Source: Clostridia bacterium (GTDB lineage Bacteria > Bacillota > Clostridia > Oscillospirales > CAG-272). From it: a DNA stretch of 34,141 nt. Position numbers and translations under genes: made by a program. Shown here piece by piece: positions 6,950 to 15,225 of the stretch. Under the pieces are notes generated by a model, which saw only the letters and a list, made by a program, of their open reading frames with translations, did not search any database and was not told the origin of the DNA. Within the stretch, counting starts at the first letter, position 1; every line of letters starts with the position of its first letter. The stretch lies in the NCBI GenBank assembly GCA_017408535.1, contig JAFQUL010000179.1:1-34141 (forward strand), given 5' to 3'.

Positions 6950-7579
6950 TTATTCAAAATCGTACCGCTGTCCGGTGACTGTAGGAGCGATCCTTCCGGA
7001 GGACAGCTCGTTCACAAGGGAAAGAAGGGAGTCGTATTCGCTCTTCAGCACGGCACAATGCATAGTCACGTCTGCGGAAAAATCACAGCCGTCTATCTTA
7101 ACTCCTTTTGCGCTAAAGCGTGACTCGAAGAGTCTGTGGTCGGTATAGGATACCGTTACGCTGAACTCGGTATAAAGACGGAAGGTCACTATCCCCGCCG
7201 CCTCTATCGCCAGCTTTGCCGCCTCTGCATAGGCACGGACAAGTCCGCCTGCGCCCAGCTTCACCCCGCCGAAGTATCTGGTGACCACTACTGCAATATC
7301 GTCTCCGCCGGATTTTTTTATTATCTCAAGGACGGGCATGCCTGCAGTACCCTGGGGCTCGCCGTCATCGGAATATCTTGCGTGTGCGCCCCCCTCAAGG
7401 TAGTATGCATATACGTTGTGGGTGGCATCCTTGTATTTCTTTGCTATCCTGTCGGTAAACTCGCGGGCCTCTTCCTCGTTTTTTACGTGGGCGGCAGTTC
7501 CGATAAAGCGGGAGCGCTTTTCCTCAAACTCCGCCTCGGCCTCACAGCTGACAGTTATATAAAATTCCTTTTCCGCCAT
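6950..7579 (-). CDS. YigZ/IMPACT family protein
   Basis: From the ATG at 7579 the protein has 209 residues. An in-frame TTG two codons upstream (7585) has better spacing to GGGAG, so the true start may be there. The family (UPF0029 N-terminal domain plus a DUF1949 C-terminal domain) is recognised by EKRSRFIG, the ATHNVYAYYL segment, the SDDGEPQGTAGMP motif and VVTRYFGGVKLGAGGLVRAY. IMPACT relatives are linked to translation control, but the bacterial function is not settled. The gene follows hflX by about 40 bases with no terminator between, so it is probably co-transcribed with it. Confidence 0.9.
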   Translation of the reverse strand: MAEKEFYITVSCEAEAEFEEKRSRFIGTAAHVKNEEEAREFTDRIAKKYKDATHNVYAYYLEGGAHARYSDDGEPQGTAGMPVLEIIKKSGGDDIAVVVTRYFGGVKLGAGGLVRAYAEAAKLAIEAAGIVTFRLYTEFSVTVSYTDHRLFESRFSAKGVKIDGCDFSADVTMHCAVLKSEYDSLLSLVNELSSGRIAPTVTGQRYDFE

Positions 7580-7618
7580 AGTCAAAAAGCTCTCCCGATC
7601 TTATTTTATGCGATACAG

Positions 7619-8902
7619 CTATTCCTTGATATAACGGGACAGCGCACCGATAAGTGCGGCATCCGCCGTTGCGTTAACGGTTACCGCCTCGTCACCGTAC
7701 TCAATATCGTTTACCGTTGCGTTCTTGTAAATGCGGTTTATTACACTCAGCTCACCGTTGGGAATAACAAAGGTAACTGTTCTCAGTCCTTCGCTTAGCA
7801 TCTCCTCGATAGTTGCGGCAAGATCGTCAAGTCCCTGGCCGGTGAGAGCGGAGAGGCAGATGATCCGGCGGCCGTCAAGTGAGGGCAGGGGATCGATGAA
7901 GAACTGGGGATTGCTGTCGCATTTGTTGAAAATATAAAGGGTAGGCTTATCTTCCGCACCGAGATCGTGAAGTATACCCTCTGTTACCTCCATCTCAGAG
8001 CGCCACTCGGGGTCTGAGGCATCAATAACGATGAGAAGGATATCCGCATATACCGCCTCATCAAGAGTGGAGCGGAATGCCTTTACCAGATGGTGGGGAA
8101 GGCGGCGGATAAAGCCGACGGTGTCGGTGAGAAGGATATCTGTACCTGAGGGAAGGGTGAACTTTCTTGTGGTGGGATCAAGGGTGGCAAACAGCTTGTC
8201 CTCAGCGAGGATTCCTGCATCTGTCATTCGGTTGAGAAGAGTTGACTTACCGGCATTGGTATATCCCACGATAGCCGCCGTGGGGATGCCCGAGCGGATA
8301 CGTGCCTGTCTGATGGTGCGGCGGGTGCGTTCAAGATCGGTAAGTGCGCTCTCAAGCGCCTCTACTCTGCGTTTCAAGTGACGGCGGTCTGTCTCAAGCT
8401 TGCTTTCACCCGGTCCGCGTGTACCGATACCGCCGCCCAGACGTGAAAGATCCTTACCCTTACCCATAAGTCTGGGAGCAGTGTACTTCAGCTGAGCAAG
8501 CTCGACCTGAAGCTTACCGTCAGAGGTAACTGCGCGCCCTGCAAAAATGTCAAGGATAAGCATGCTACGGTCAAGGACCGATATATCTCCGCCGAGGGCA
8601 TCCTCAATATTTCTTATCTGGGAAGGGGACAGCTCCACGTCAAAGACGACAAGGCTGACGCCGTTGTTCTCGCACAGCTCCTTAAGCTCTATCAGCTTAC
8701 CGCTGCCGATACAGGTCTTTGCATCAAAGCGGTCACGGGACTGAACGAGGGTGATCACGGTCTTACCGCCTGCGGTATCTATAAGACGGATGAGCTCCTC
8801 AAGTGAGCGCTCACAGTCGCTGTCTGACATATCGGGGGTAATGATACCCACCGCCGCGGCAGGGACAAGTTCGGTGGATGTGTTTTTTTCCTTTTCTGAC
8901 AT
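7619..8902 (-). CDS. hflX: GTPase HflX
   Basis: This 427-residue protein is a ribosome-associated GTPase of the Obg/HflX group that splits stalled 70S ribosomes under stress. The N-terminal HflX domain runs to about residue 200 and includes the glycine-rich GGGIGTRGPGESKLETDRR segment before a coiled region. The G domain has G1 GYTNAGKST (213-221), the switch segment FATLDPTTR, G3 DTVGF (260-264) and G4 NKCD. A C-terminal domain of about 60 residues completes the protein at normal family length. The ATG at 8902 has AGAGAGGA upstream. It is downstream of rpmE on the same strand, with an intervening hairpin, and upstream of yigZ. Confidence 0.95.
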   Translation of the reverse strand: MSEKEKNTSTELVPAAAVGIITPDMSDSDCERSLEELIRLIDTAGGKTVITLVQSRDRFDAKTCIGSGKLIELKELCENNGVSLVVFDVELSPSQIRNIEDALGGDISVLDRSMLILDIFAGRAVTSDGKLQVELAQLKYTAPRLMGKGKDLSRLGGGIGTRGPGESKLETDRRHLKRRVEALESALTDLERTRRTIRQARIRSGIPTAAIVGYTNAGKSTLLNRMTDAGILAEDKLFATLDPTTRKFTLPSGTDILLTDTVGFIRRLPHHLVKAFRSTLDEAVYADILLIVIDASDPEWRSEMEVTEGILHDLGAEDKPTLYIFNKCDSNPQFFIDPLPSLDGRRIICLSALTGQGLDDLAATIEEMLSEGLRTVTFVIPNGELSVINRIYKNATVNDIEYGDEAVTVNATADAALIGALSRYIKE

Positions 8903-8938
8903 TTTATCCTCTCTTTCATACTAAGGGGAAACACCAAA

Positions 8939-8979
8939 GGGGCGAGGTGCGTCGGTCATAACCGAAGCAAACCCGCCCC
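8939..8979 (-). terminator. Hairpin between rpmE and hflX, probable terminator or attenuator
   Basis: A long interrupted stem: GGGGCG (8939-8944) pairs with CGCCCC (8974-8979), with inner pairs GGT/ACC, GC/GC and TCGGT/ACCGA around a TATG loop. On the minus strand it is followed by the weak tract TTTGGTGTTT. It would partly stop rpmE transcription before hflX; since no clear hflX promoter was seen, read-through may feed hflX. Confidence 0.6.
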
Positions 8980-9014
8980 AAATAATCACAGATATAAGTG
9001 TGCTTTATCAGGAA

Positions 9015-9224
9015 TTATTTTGCTACCTTCTCAAGACGCTTCTTGAATCTGTCAACACGTCCGCCGACGTCAACAAGCTTCTGCTTACCGGTGAAGAAGG
9101 GGTGGCACTTAGAGCAGATTTCAACGTGGATATCGCCGCTCTTGGTGGATCTGGTCTCGTAGGTTGCGCCGCAAGCGCACTTGATGGTTACTTCGTTATA
9201 TTCGGGATGTATTCCAGTTTTCAT
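9015..9224 (-). CDS. rpmE: 50S ribosomal protein L31 (zinc-binding, C+ type)
   Basis: The 69-residue protein starts MKTGIHPEYNEV, the standard L31 N-terminus. It carries the zinc cysteines CACG and CSKC before the conserved HPFFTGKQK and the C-terminal GRVDRFKKR. The reading frame is open for 20 more codons upstream, but the ATG at 9224 is chosen because it matches the family and has GAGGTG as ribosome site. The cysteine form is the zinc-replete paralogue type. The promoter is at 9275-9303. Confidence 0.96.
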   Translation of the reverse strand: MKTGIHPEYNEVTIKCACGATYETRSTKSGDIHVEICSKCHPFFTGKQKLVDVGGRVDRFKKRLEKVAK

Positions 9225-9274
9225 TTTTAACACCTCATAGTCAAAATTTCTGTTAATCTCGATAAATTCATTTA

Positions 9275-9303
9275 AGTATAACACATATCTCTGATAAAAT
9301 CAA
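9275..9303 (-). promoter_or_regulatory. Promoter of rpmE
   Basis: On the minus strand, TTGATT (9303-9298), 17 bp and TATACT (9280-9275), about 45 bp before the L31 start codon. Confidence 0.75.
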
Positions 9304-9322
9304 TAGTTTTTTGCCTTTTTAT

Positions 9323-9349
9323 AAATAATTTTTGCACGAAAAATTATTT
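9323..9349. repeat. AT-rich perfect palindrome between rpmE and spoIIGA
   Basis: AAATAATTTTT (9323-9333), loop GCACG, and AAAAATTATTT (9339-9349) form a perfect 11-bp inverted repeat. It lies between the divergent rpmE and spoIIGA promoters. It could be a binding site or a weak terminator; function is unknown. Confidence 0.55.
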
Positions 9350-9372
9350 CTCTCATCTCTTTCTTCCGTGTT

Positions 9373-9406
9373 TTTGACAAAATTCAGAAGGCAGATGCGG
9401 TACAAT
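9373..9406 (+). promoter_or_regulatory. spoIIG-type promoter with long spacer and 0A-box-like -35 region
   Basis: TTGACA (9374-9379) and TACAAT (9401-9406) are separated by 21 bp rather than 17. The B. subtilis spoIIG promoter is known for a similarly long spacer (about 22 bp) that needs Spo0A~P. TTTGACA at 9373-9379 matches the 0A-box orientation TTCGACA at six of seven bases and overlaps the -35. The assignment is by analogy. Confidence 0.65.
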
Positions 9407-9438
9407 ATTCAGTACAGACCACAGAGCGAGGCACAGAG

Positions 9439-9453
9439 AGGAGTGAGGCTATA
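9439..9453 (+). promoter_or_regulatory. Ribosome binding site that points to an ATA start codon
   Basis: AGGAG (9439-9443) is followed after 7 bases by ATA (9451-9453), in the spoIIGA frame. No ATG, GTG, TTG or CTG occurs in frame between 9406 and the ATG at 9496, and the codons after ATA encode the conserved SpoIIGA N-terminus. Confidence 0.6.
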
Positions 9454-10311
9454 GAAACCGTATACGGAGACGTTCTTTTTCTTGTTAACTTTTCAATGGA
9501 TATCCTGTCGCTGTACATAACCGGAAAGATACTGCATCTCAGGATAAGTGCTGTGCGGCTGTGTCTTGGGGGAGTCATCGGGGGTATATACGGGGTACTG
9601 TCTCTTTTCATCGGTGCGGGCGGCATATTCGGCTTTTTGCTCAGTACTCTCGTTTGTGCCGTTATCTGCCTGACGGTATTCGGGGCGAGGACCGCGTTTT
9701 CCGTTCTGCTCTCAATGCTGTGCTTCTTTGTGACGGGTGCGGCGGTGTCCGGAATAATGACGGCACTTATATCCGCCCTTGGCAGGACGGCGGTTGCCGG
9801 TACAGACACGGGAGACAGTATGTCAGGCACAGTGTTTATTACAGTATCAAGCATTGCGGCGGCTATAACCTTCATTTTCGGTCGACTGTTTTCTCTTGTG
9901 GGAAGAGAAAAAACAGCAGAGCTGACTCTTACCTCCGGGGAGAGGAGCGTTACCCTCATCGGTACGTCAGACAGCGGCAATACTGCGACCGAGCCTATAT
10001 CCGGCAGCCCTGTGATAGTTGTTTCGGCAAAGGAAGCACAGGCGGTGATACCGCCGGATCTGTGGGAGGCTATATCAGAGGACTCAATCGATCTTGAGAG
10101 ACTTTCTTTGCCGACTCTTAAAAGAACGAGACTGGTACCTATTACCACCGTTGCCGGCAGAAGAATGATGCTCAGCTACCGACCGGATAGGATAGAGGTA
10201 AAAATAAAGGGAAGAAAAAAAGCCGTCGACGGGGTGATAGCCCTTGACGGCGTAGACGGAAAGAAATATGACGGAGCGGCGTCAATACTGCCGTCATCTA
10301 TTCTCAGATAA
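9451..10311 (+). CDS. spoIIGA: Sporulation sigma-E factor processing peptidase SpoIIGA
   Basis: The protein is the membrane aspartic protease that removes the pro-peptide of sigma-E after septum formation. From ATA at 9451 it has 286 residues, close to family length. The first residues (ETVYGDVLFLVNFSMD) match the usual SpoIIGA start, and would be lost if translation began at the next ATG (9496). The N-terminal half holds about five hydrophobic helices. The cytoplasmic protease half has the catalytic motif DSGN with Asp174 (numbered from ATA), followed by ATEPISGSPVIVVS. The gene is 19 bp upstream of sigE, its substrate, as in other endospore formers. The odd point is the non-standard start codon, which may be a sequence error for ATG. 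Confidence 0.9.
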   Translation: METVYGDVLFLVNFSMDILSLYITGKILHLRISAVRLCLGGVIGGIYGVLSLFIGAGGIFGFLLSTLVCAVICLTVFGARTAFSVLLSMLCFFVTGAAVSGIMTALISALGRTAVAGTDTGDSMSGTVFITVSSIAAAITFIFGRLFSLVGREKTAELTLTSGERSVTLIGTSDSGNTATEPISGSPVIVVSAKEAQAVIPPDLWEAISEDSIDLERLSLPTLKRTRLVPITTVAGRRMMLSYRPDRIEVKIKGRKKAVDGVIALDGVDGKKYDGAASILPSSILR

Positions 10312-10330
10312 GCTGTTTGGAGGGATCAGA

Positions 10331-11056
10331 ATGGATCTTGGAAAATCTATATATCGCATCTGGCTGAGAGCCGCTGAGCTGCTCGGCCTCAGTTTCCTTG
10401 TCGGGAAAAACCGCATTGACTACATAAACGGCCCGGAGACTCTGCCTCCGCCCCTTTCTGCAGAGGAGGAGGTAAGGCTGATAGGACTTATCGAAAATGA
10501 TGAGGCTGTCAGAAGCATATTTATTGAGCACAATCTGCGTCTGGTGGTGTATATCGCAAAAAAATTCGAGAATACCGGGGTAGGACTTGAAGATCTGATC
10601 TCAATCGGTACTATCGGACTTATCATGGCGATAAATACCTTCAGAAACGATAAAAACATCAAGCTGGCTACCTATGCATCCCGCTGTATTGAGAACGAGA
10701 TACTGATGTATATCAGAAAAAGCAGTAACTCAAGGTGCGAGATGTCATTTGACGATCCTCTCAGCACAGACTGGGACGGAAATGAGCTGTTGCTCTCTGA
10801 CATACTCGGCTCGGACGAGGACTCGGTATATGCCGACCTTGAGACAGATGAGGACAGAAAGACCATCCGTGCCGCTCTCGGTAAGCTGCAGGACAGAGAC
10901 AGAAGGATAATCGAGATGCGTTACGGCATAGGAGAAAAAAAGGAGCTGACACAAAAAGAGGTGGCAGACGCACTCGGTATCTCGCAGTCCTATATCTCGA
11001 GACTGGAAAAGAGGATCATTGACGAGCTGAGAGAGGAGATCGGGAGCAAGATATAA
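10331..11056 (+). CDS. sigE: RNA polymerase sporulation sigma factor SigE (pro-sigma-E)
   Basis: This 241-residue sigma-70 family factor drives early mother-cell transcription. The start is ATG 10331 behind GGAGGG. The N-terminal segment (MDLGKSIYRIWLRAAELLGL) is an amphipathic pro-sequence of the kind SpoIIGA removes. Family landmarks follow: GPETLPPPLSAEEE, NLRLVVYIAKKFENTG, DLISIGTIGLI, YASRCIENEILMYIR and the FDDPLSTDWDGNELLLSD segment typical of SigE. Region 4.2 reads ISQSYISRLEKRIIDELR. The neighbour sigG gene common in Firmicutes is not downstream; a strong bidirectional terminator ends the operon. The assignment is very safe. Confidence 0.97.
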   Translation: MDLGKSIYRIWLRAAELLGLSFLVGKNRIDYINGPETLPPPLSAEEEVRLIGLIENDEAVRSIFIEHNLRLVVYIAKKFENTGVGLEDLISIGTIGLIMAINTFRNDKNIKLATYASRCIENEILMYIRKSSNSRCEMSFDDPLSTDWDGNELLLSDILGSDEDSVYADLETDEDRKTIRAALGKLQDRDRRIIEMRYGIGEKKELTQKEVADALGISQSYISRLEKRIIDELREEIGSKI

Positions 11057-11070
11057 TACTACAGTAACAG

Positions 11071-11113
11071 AAAAACGGGTCTGCCGCAATTTTGGTGCGG
11101 CAGACCCGTTTTT
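11071..11113. terminator. Strong bidirectional terminator between sigE and the lipoprotein gene
   Basis: A perfect 18-bp inverted repeat: AAAAACGGGTCTGCCGCA (11071-11088) and its complement (11096-11113) around a 7-base loop. It gives a T-tract in both directions and lies between convergent genes. Confidence 0.95.
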
Positions 11114-11133
11114 AGTATTTGGTTTTATTCTTT

Positions 11134-13875
11134 TCAGCTTTTTGCGGTAAAGTCAACAGTTACGCAATATACGTCCCTGTTTGATGCGTATACCAGACAG
11201 TTGACTGTGTCGCTGCCGGCGGTACGGTCAACGTAGAAGCCCTCTGCCGCAAATTCACCGAGCTCTTTAGTCAGAACTGATTTCCATCCGTCATCAGTTT
11301 CAAAGTAAACGGATATCTCAGCGTCGGCACCCTCTGGGTATCCGCCCTTTAAGTCGCAGACCACCAGGTTAGAGCAGAGAAGGTATACAGTACCGTCAGC
11401 GGTCTCTGCCATTTTTACAGCTGAGGTCTCGTTAAGCCCGTCGATGCTTATTTCCTCTTTTGAAACAAGCTCGTTTCCGTCGTAAACTGCAAGGTAATAC
11501 TTCAGAGTGTCCTTAATAAGTTCGTCTCTTGTGAAAATAGCATTGCTGTTGTAATCATAGTGGCAATCGGTATAAATAACGTTCAGCTTTCCGTCAGAGG
11601 AAAGGAATACGTCCTTAACGTCAACATTTGACCAGATGCCCTTGTCGCCCTCATCCTCGTAGGGGGTGTGGATAGCGGTATAGCTGATCTCTTCGCCTTC
11701 AACCAGGTTGGGAATATAGGCCATAACTACAGAATCGCTTATTTCGGAAACGTAGCTGTCATAAACCAGCTTTCCGTCAAGATCTTCCTCGGTCACTATT
11801 CTCGTTCCCACAAGATATGCACCGCTCTTACCGTCGCTTAAGGCATAGATACTGTCGTATCTGCCCACAAGTTCAGGATCGCTTTCATACGTTATGATAT
11901 CTCTAAAGGCTATGGTTAGCTTTTCAGGGTCAAGCGTTTCACTTGCTATCTTGAACGTGCCTTCCTCTAAAACGGAAAGATAATACTTATTACCGTCAGA
12001 GGCGGGAAGGATGCTTAACTGAGAGGGGAACAGCTTGCTGGTCATAAGGGGAGTCATTTCGTGGAAGGTAACCTCGTCTGTAGCGGGGTCTATCAGATAT
12101 ATCTCACGTCCGAAGGGGGGACAAACGTAGACCATACCGTTTTCATCCGCACTTATTGTCATATATTTTTCCTGAGATGACTCGTAGCTGTCTGAGAAAA
12201 GAATGCTGACCTTGTTATCCTTGTCTATCTTTGCGATAACGAAAGACTCAAGACTGTCTCTGTGATCGTAGCTGTATACGAATGCGGCATAGATACCGTT
12301 TTCAGTACGTACGATCTGTGTGGTGTGATCAGCATAGGGTATTCTCTTGTCGTAACCTACGTCGTCAACCTTGGTTTCGCAGTCTGCGAGGATATCCACA
12401 AGCTCTGTAACGCTGTAGTCCTCAAGAGAAAGATTGAAGGTATATCCGCTTCTGAAGGAAATTTTTTCGGTAGAAACACCATAGAAGAAGCAGCTGATTA
12501 CGTTATCCTGTACCGAGCCGTCACGGACAGCACTTGCAGAGAATGAATCGACATTTATTTTTTCACCGACGTTGATCGATTTTTCGTGCTTCCACGTTCT
12601 TCCGATATCATCTTCTGAGGTGTATATCTCAAGCTTAACGTCAGGTCCATCCAGATTCGCTACTATCAAATGGAGCTTTCCGTCGGTGCTCTGTCTTACG
12701 ATACATTTTTTGTAGCTGTCGGACGGAATGTCAATTTTTTCGTTGTATATGCATTCTTCTCCCTTATATACTGCGTGTTTGTACTGAGAATTGCTGTCAA
12801 AATCGGCGTGAGTTCCCGCATAATCTGCAAGGAAGAATCTGTAGGTTATATGCATATAACCGTTTGAATCAATGAATACGTCACCGTATTGATTACCGGA
12901 AGCACCGGACCAGATACCTTCATGTCCTCTTGAGTCATCCTCAAATTGAACAGTGGTATACGTTATGTTTTCACCGGTGGTAAGATCCGGAATATGGAAC
13001 AGATTCAGACGGTCCCATACGTAAGAGTTATTGCCTGCGTCAGTCAGTCGGTCGGCAACGTATGCGACCTTCTCATCTCTTACTGCGACCATATACGCAC
13101 CGCCGTTACCGTCGGGGAGAGGATACATATAGCAGTGTCTTCCTATATCCTCAAGCCAGACGTAAGTACTGCTTTCAGTCCACTTCATACTCTCAAGGTC
13201 GAAAATGAACCACTCAAGCAAAAAGTCACCTATTTCGCTTGACCAGGAGCCGGCCGCAGTAAACAGATATATCTTGCGTGCTTGGAGATCAAACATTACC
13301 TGACCGTAGCCGGGGGTCTCATCACTTGAAAACTCAGGATCTGCATCGTACTTTGTCATCTCGTCTGTCTCGCTGTCAAACACAAGAACAGAAAGAATCT
13401 CTGTCGAGGTTGCGGTGACAAGAATATCACCGTTTGTGTCGCGGCAGACATTTACGGTTATACTGCCGTCGTCGGCCTCAAAGCCGCCGTAGTACAGAAT
13501 GGTTACCTTGCCGTCATTGTCTATCTTTGCAACGTAGAATTTCTGTATTTCGTCACCGTCACCGTAGTCTCTTGCAAATGCGGCATAGGTACCTCTCTCG
13601 GTATGGCATACCCTCATCTGATGTCCGCCGTGATAAGCGCAGGCATCTGTGTCATATCTTCTTGCATTTGACGAAAGCTCGTTTGCTGCAAGTATGCTCT
13701 CTACCTCAGAGACGGATATCTCGTGCTTTGCGGGATTTACTGCCGGGGTATCGGTAGGCTCTGTATCCGCAGGAGCGGTAGTATCCTTTCCTCCGTCTCC
13801 GCTTCCGCCGCAGCCGGTAAGCAGCAGTGAAAGAATGAGTCCGCAGCAAAGAATAGCTTTGGAAATAAATCTCAT
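11134..13875 (-). CDS. Large secreted lipoprotein of unknown function with two tandem similar halves
   Basis: The 913-residue protein begins MRFISKAILCCG and has a lipobox LLTGC with Cys22 as the predicted lipidation site. A Thr/Pro/Asp-rich linker follows. The ATG at 13875 is preferred over one five codons upstream because GGAGG lies 8 bases before it. After the linker the protein consists of two similar halves of about 433 residues. HTERGTYAAFARDY and FYVAKIDNDGKVTILY near residues 85-115 recur as RTENGIYAAFVYSY and FVIAKIDKDNKVSILF near 520-550. Other recurrent pairs are DSNGYMHITY and SSDGKLNVIY. The repeated short strand-turn-strand blocks suggest a beta-propeller or BNR-like fold, but no catalytic motif was recognised. 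It is monocistronic. The likely location is the outer face of the membrane; function is unknown. Confidence 0.85.
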   Translation of the reverse strand: MRFISKAILCCGLILSLLLTGCGGSGDGGKDTTAPADTEPTDTPAVNPAKHEISVSEVESILAANELSSNARRYDTDACAYHGGHQMRVCHTERGTYAAFARDYGDGDEIQKFYVAKIDNDGKVTILYYGGFEADDGSITVNVCRDTNGDILVTATSTEILSVLVFDSETDEMTKYDADPEFSSDETPGYGQVMFDLQARKIYLFTAAGSWSSEIGDFLLEWFIFDLESMKWTESSTYVWLEDIGRHCYMYPLPDGNGGAYMVAVRDEKVAYVADRLTDAGNNSYVWDRLNLFHIPDLTTGENITYTTVQFEDDSRGHEGIWSGASGNQYGDVFIDSNGYMHITYRFFLADYAGTHADFDSNSQYKHAVYKGEECIYNEKIDIPSDSYKKCIVRQSTDGKLHLIVANLDGPDVKLEIYTSEDDIGRTWKHEKSINVGEKINVDSFSASAVRDGSVQDNVISCFFYGVSTEKISFRSGYTFNLSLEDYSVTELVDILADCETKVDDVGYDKRIPYADHTTQIVRTENGIYAAFVYSYDHRDSLESFVIAKIDKDNKVSILFSDSYESSQEKYMTISADENGMVYVCPPFGREIYLIDPATDEVTFHEMTPLMTSKLFPSQLSILPASDGNKYYLSVLEEGTFKIASETLDPEKLTIAFRDIITYESDPELVGRYDSIYALSDGKSGAYLVGTRIVTEEDLDGKLVYDSYVSEISDSVVMAYIPNLVEGEEISYTAIHTPYEDEGDKGIWSNVDVKDVFLSSDGKLNVIYTDCHYDYNSNAIFTRDELIKDTLKYYLAVYDGNELVSKEEISIDGLNETSAVKMAETADGTVYLLCSNLVVCDLKGGYPEGADAEISVYFETDDGWKSVLTKELGEFAAEGFYVDRTAGSDTVNCLVYASNRDVYCVTVDFTAKS

Positions 13876-13916
13876 ATTGTTTTCCTCCATAAAATAAAAT
13901 TTGGTTTTCTCGTATA

Positions 13917-13922
13917 ATTATA
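13917..13922 (-). promoter_or_regulatory. Probable -10 box of the lipoprotein gene
   Basis: TATAAT on the minus strand, about 42 bp before the start codon. The hexamer 17 bp upstream (TTTATT) is a poor -35 box, so the promoter is weak or activator-dependent. The rest of the 186-bp gap holds only AT-rich sequence and the next terminator. Confidence 0.45.
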
Positions 13923-14006
13923 CCACAAATTTAGGACAAAATAAATTATCATTATGTCTAAATAGGTTACGCTTTTTTTGTGCATTTCACGAATTTTTTT
14001 GCACGG

Positions 14007-14049
14007 AAAAAGGCGGCGAAACCTGTTTTCTGTTGTTCCGCCGCCTTTT
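14007..14049 (-). terminator. Terminator of the DUF1015-aldo/keto reductase operon
   Basis: On the minus strand AAAAGGCGGCG (from 14049) pairs with CGCCGCCTTTTT (14018-14007), ending in a T-tract, just past the reductase stop codon. Confidence 0.88.
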
Positions 14050-14061
14050 ATTTCGGTATAT

Positions 14062-15195
14062 TTATCTTATTTTTTCCGAAAACTCACCCATGATCTCTGA
14101 GATCTTTATTCCCTGAGGGCAGACAGATTCACAGCTGCCGCAGGCAATACAGGCGTCGGGGCGCTTGTCGGTGTCTATATCTCCTAACATATCGGAGGGA
14201 ATAGTGCTGCCACCTCTGAAAAGATGCTTGTTGTATATCTTGATAAGCTCGGGGATGTTAAGTCCGTTCGGGCAATAATCAAGGCAGTATTTACAGCCGG
14301 TACAGGAGAGGGTCTTTTTTGCCATCATATCCTCTGCCACACCGAAAAGCACCTTCAGCTCGCTGTCGGTAAGGGGAGCTTCTTTTTCGTAGGTTGCGAT
14401 ATTCTCTCTGAGCTGATCCATATTAGACATTCCGGAGAGGGTGACGAAAACGTTATCAAAGCCCTGAAGAAATCTGAATGCCCACTCAGCCGCAGTCCTG
14501 TCGGGAGCGGCGGATCGCAGCTTGTTTGCATATTCGTCGGTGAGGTTGGCAAGTCTTCCGCCGCGCACCGGTTCCATAACGATAACGGGCATATCGAATT
14601 CCCGCAGAAGCTCCAGCTTTTCCTTTGCATTCTGAAGACTGTAGTCAAGCCAGTTAAGCTGGATTTGGCAGAACTCCATATACTCACCGTAGCCACTGAG
14701 GAAACGGCGCATAGTATCAAGATTTCCGTGGGTGGAAAAGCCAAGATGACGGATCTTGCCCTCTGCCTTTCTTTCGAGAAGATACTCGAGAATGCCGTTT
14801 GCGGGATCCATATATGCGTCTATGTTATATTCTGAAACGTTATGGAAAAGATAGAAATCAAAATAGTCTGTTTTGCACTTTTCAAGCTGACGGGGGAATA
14901 TCTCCTCAGGCTTGCCGGGCTTGATGTTGTCGGTAGTGTATCCCGGGAACTTGGTAGCGAGATAAAAGCTGTCGCGGGGGTATTTTGAGAGAAGCTCTCC
15001 CATTACCTTCTCAGACTCGCCGCCGTGATAGCCCCATGCGGTATCGTAGTAGTTGACACCCGACTTCATGGCCAGATCGACCATTTCTGCGGTCTTTTCC
15101 ATATCTACCTGATTATCTTCACCGTGTGTAGGAAATCTCATACAGCCCATACCGAGAGCGGAGATATCAAGGTCCTTGAATTTACGGAATATCAT
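14062..15195 (-). CDS. Aldo/keto reductase with C-terminal 4Fe-4S ferredoxin domain
   Basis: This 377-residue protein has an aldo/keto reductase TIM barrel (about 1-280) fused to a ferredoxin-like domain. The catalytic tetrad is visible as Asp51, Tyr56 (YDTAWGYHGG), Lys82 (LATKFP) and His118 (YLFHNV). The C-terminal part has two cluster motifs, CTGCKYCLDYCP and CIACGSCESVCP, expected to bind two 4Fe-4S clusters. This fused type is common in anaerobes. The clusters suggest electron transfer with ferredoxin, but the substrate is unknown. The ATG at 15195 has AAGGAG upstream. It lies 30 bp behind the DUF1015 gene on the same strand, so the two form an operon. Confidence 0.92.
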   Translation of the reverse strand: MIFRKFKDLDISALGMGCMRFPTHGEDNQVDMEKTAEMVDLAMKSGVNYYDTAWGYHGGESEKVMGELLSKYPRDSFYLATKFPGYTTDNIKPGKPEEIFPRQLEKCKTDYFDFYLFHNVSEYNIDAYMDPANGILEYLLERKAEGKIRHLGFSTHGNLDTMRRFLSGYGEYMEFCQIQLNWLDYSLQNAKEKLELLREFDMPVIVMEPVRGGRLANLTDEYANKLRSAAPDRTAAEWAFRFLQGFDNVFVTLSGMSNMDQLRENIATYEKEAPLTDSELKVLFGVAEDMMAKKTLSCTGCKYCLDYCPNGLNIPELIKIYNKHLFRGGSTIPSDMLGDIDTDKRPDACIACGSCESVCPQGIKISEIMGEFSEKIR

Positions 15196-15225
15196 ATCGT
15201 TACTCCTTGTTAATCTTTTTATTTT

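Noticed and set aside
9384..10148. Minus-strand open frame (254 codons) opposite spoIIGA
   Set aside because: Its composition mirrors the hydrophobic spoIIGA codons, it matches no family, and it would run across the spoIIG-type promoter.
10268..10330. Upstream extension of the sigE frame
   Set aside because: It overlaps the spoIIGA 3' end; the ATG at 10331 has a clear GGAGGG site and matches the family N-terminus.
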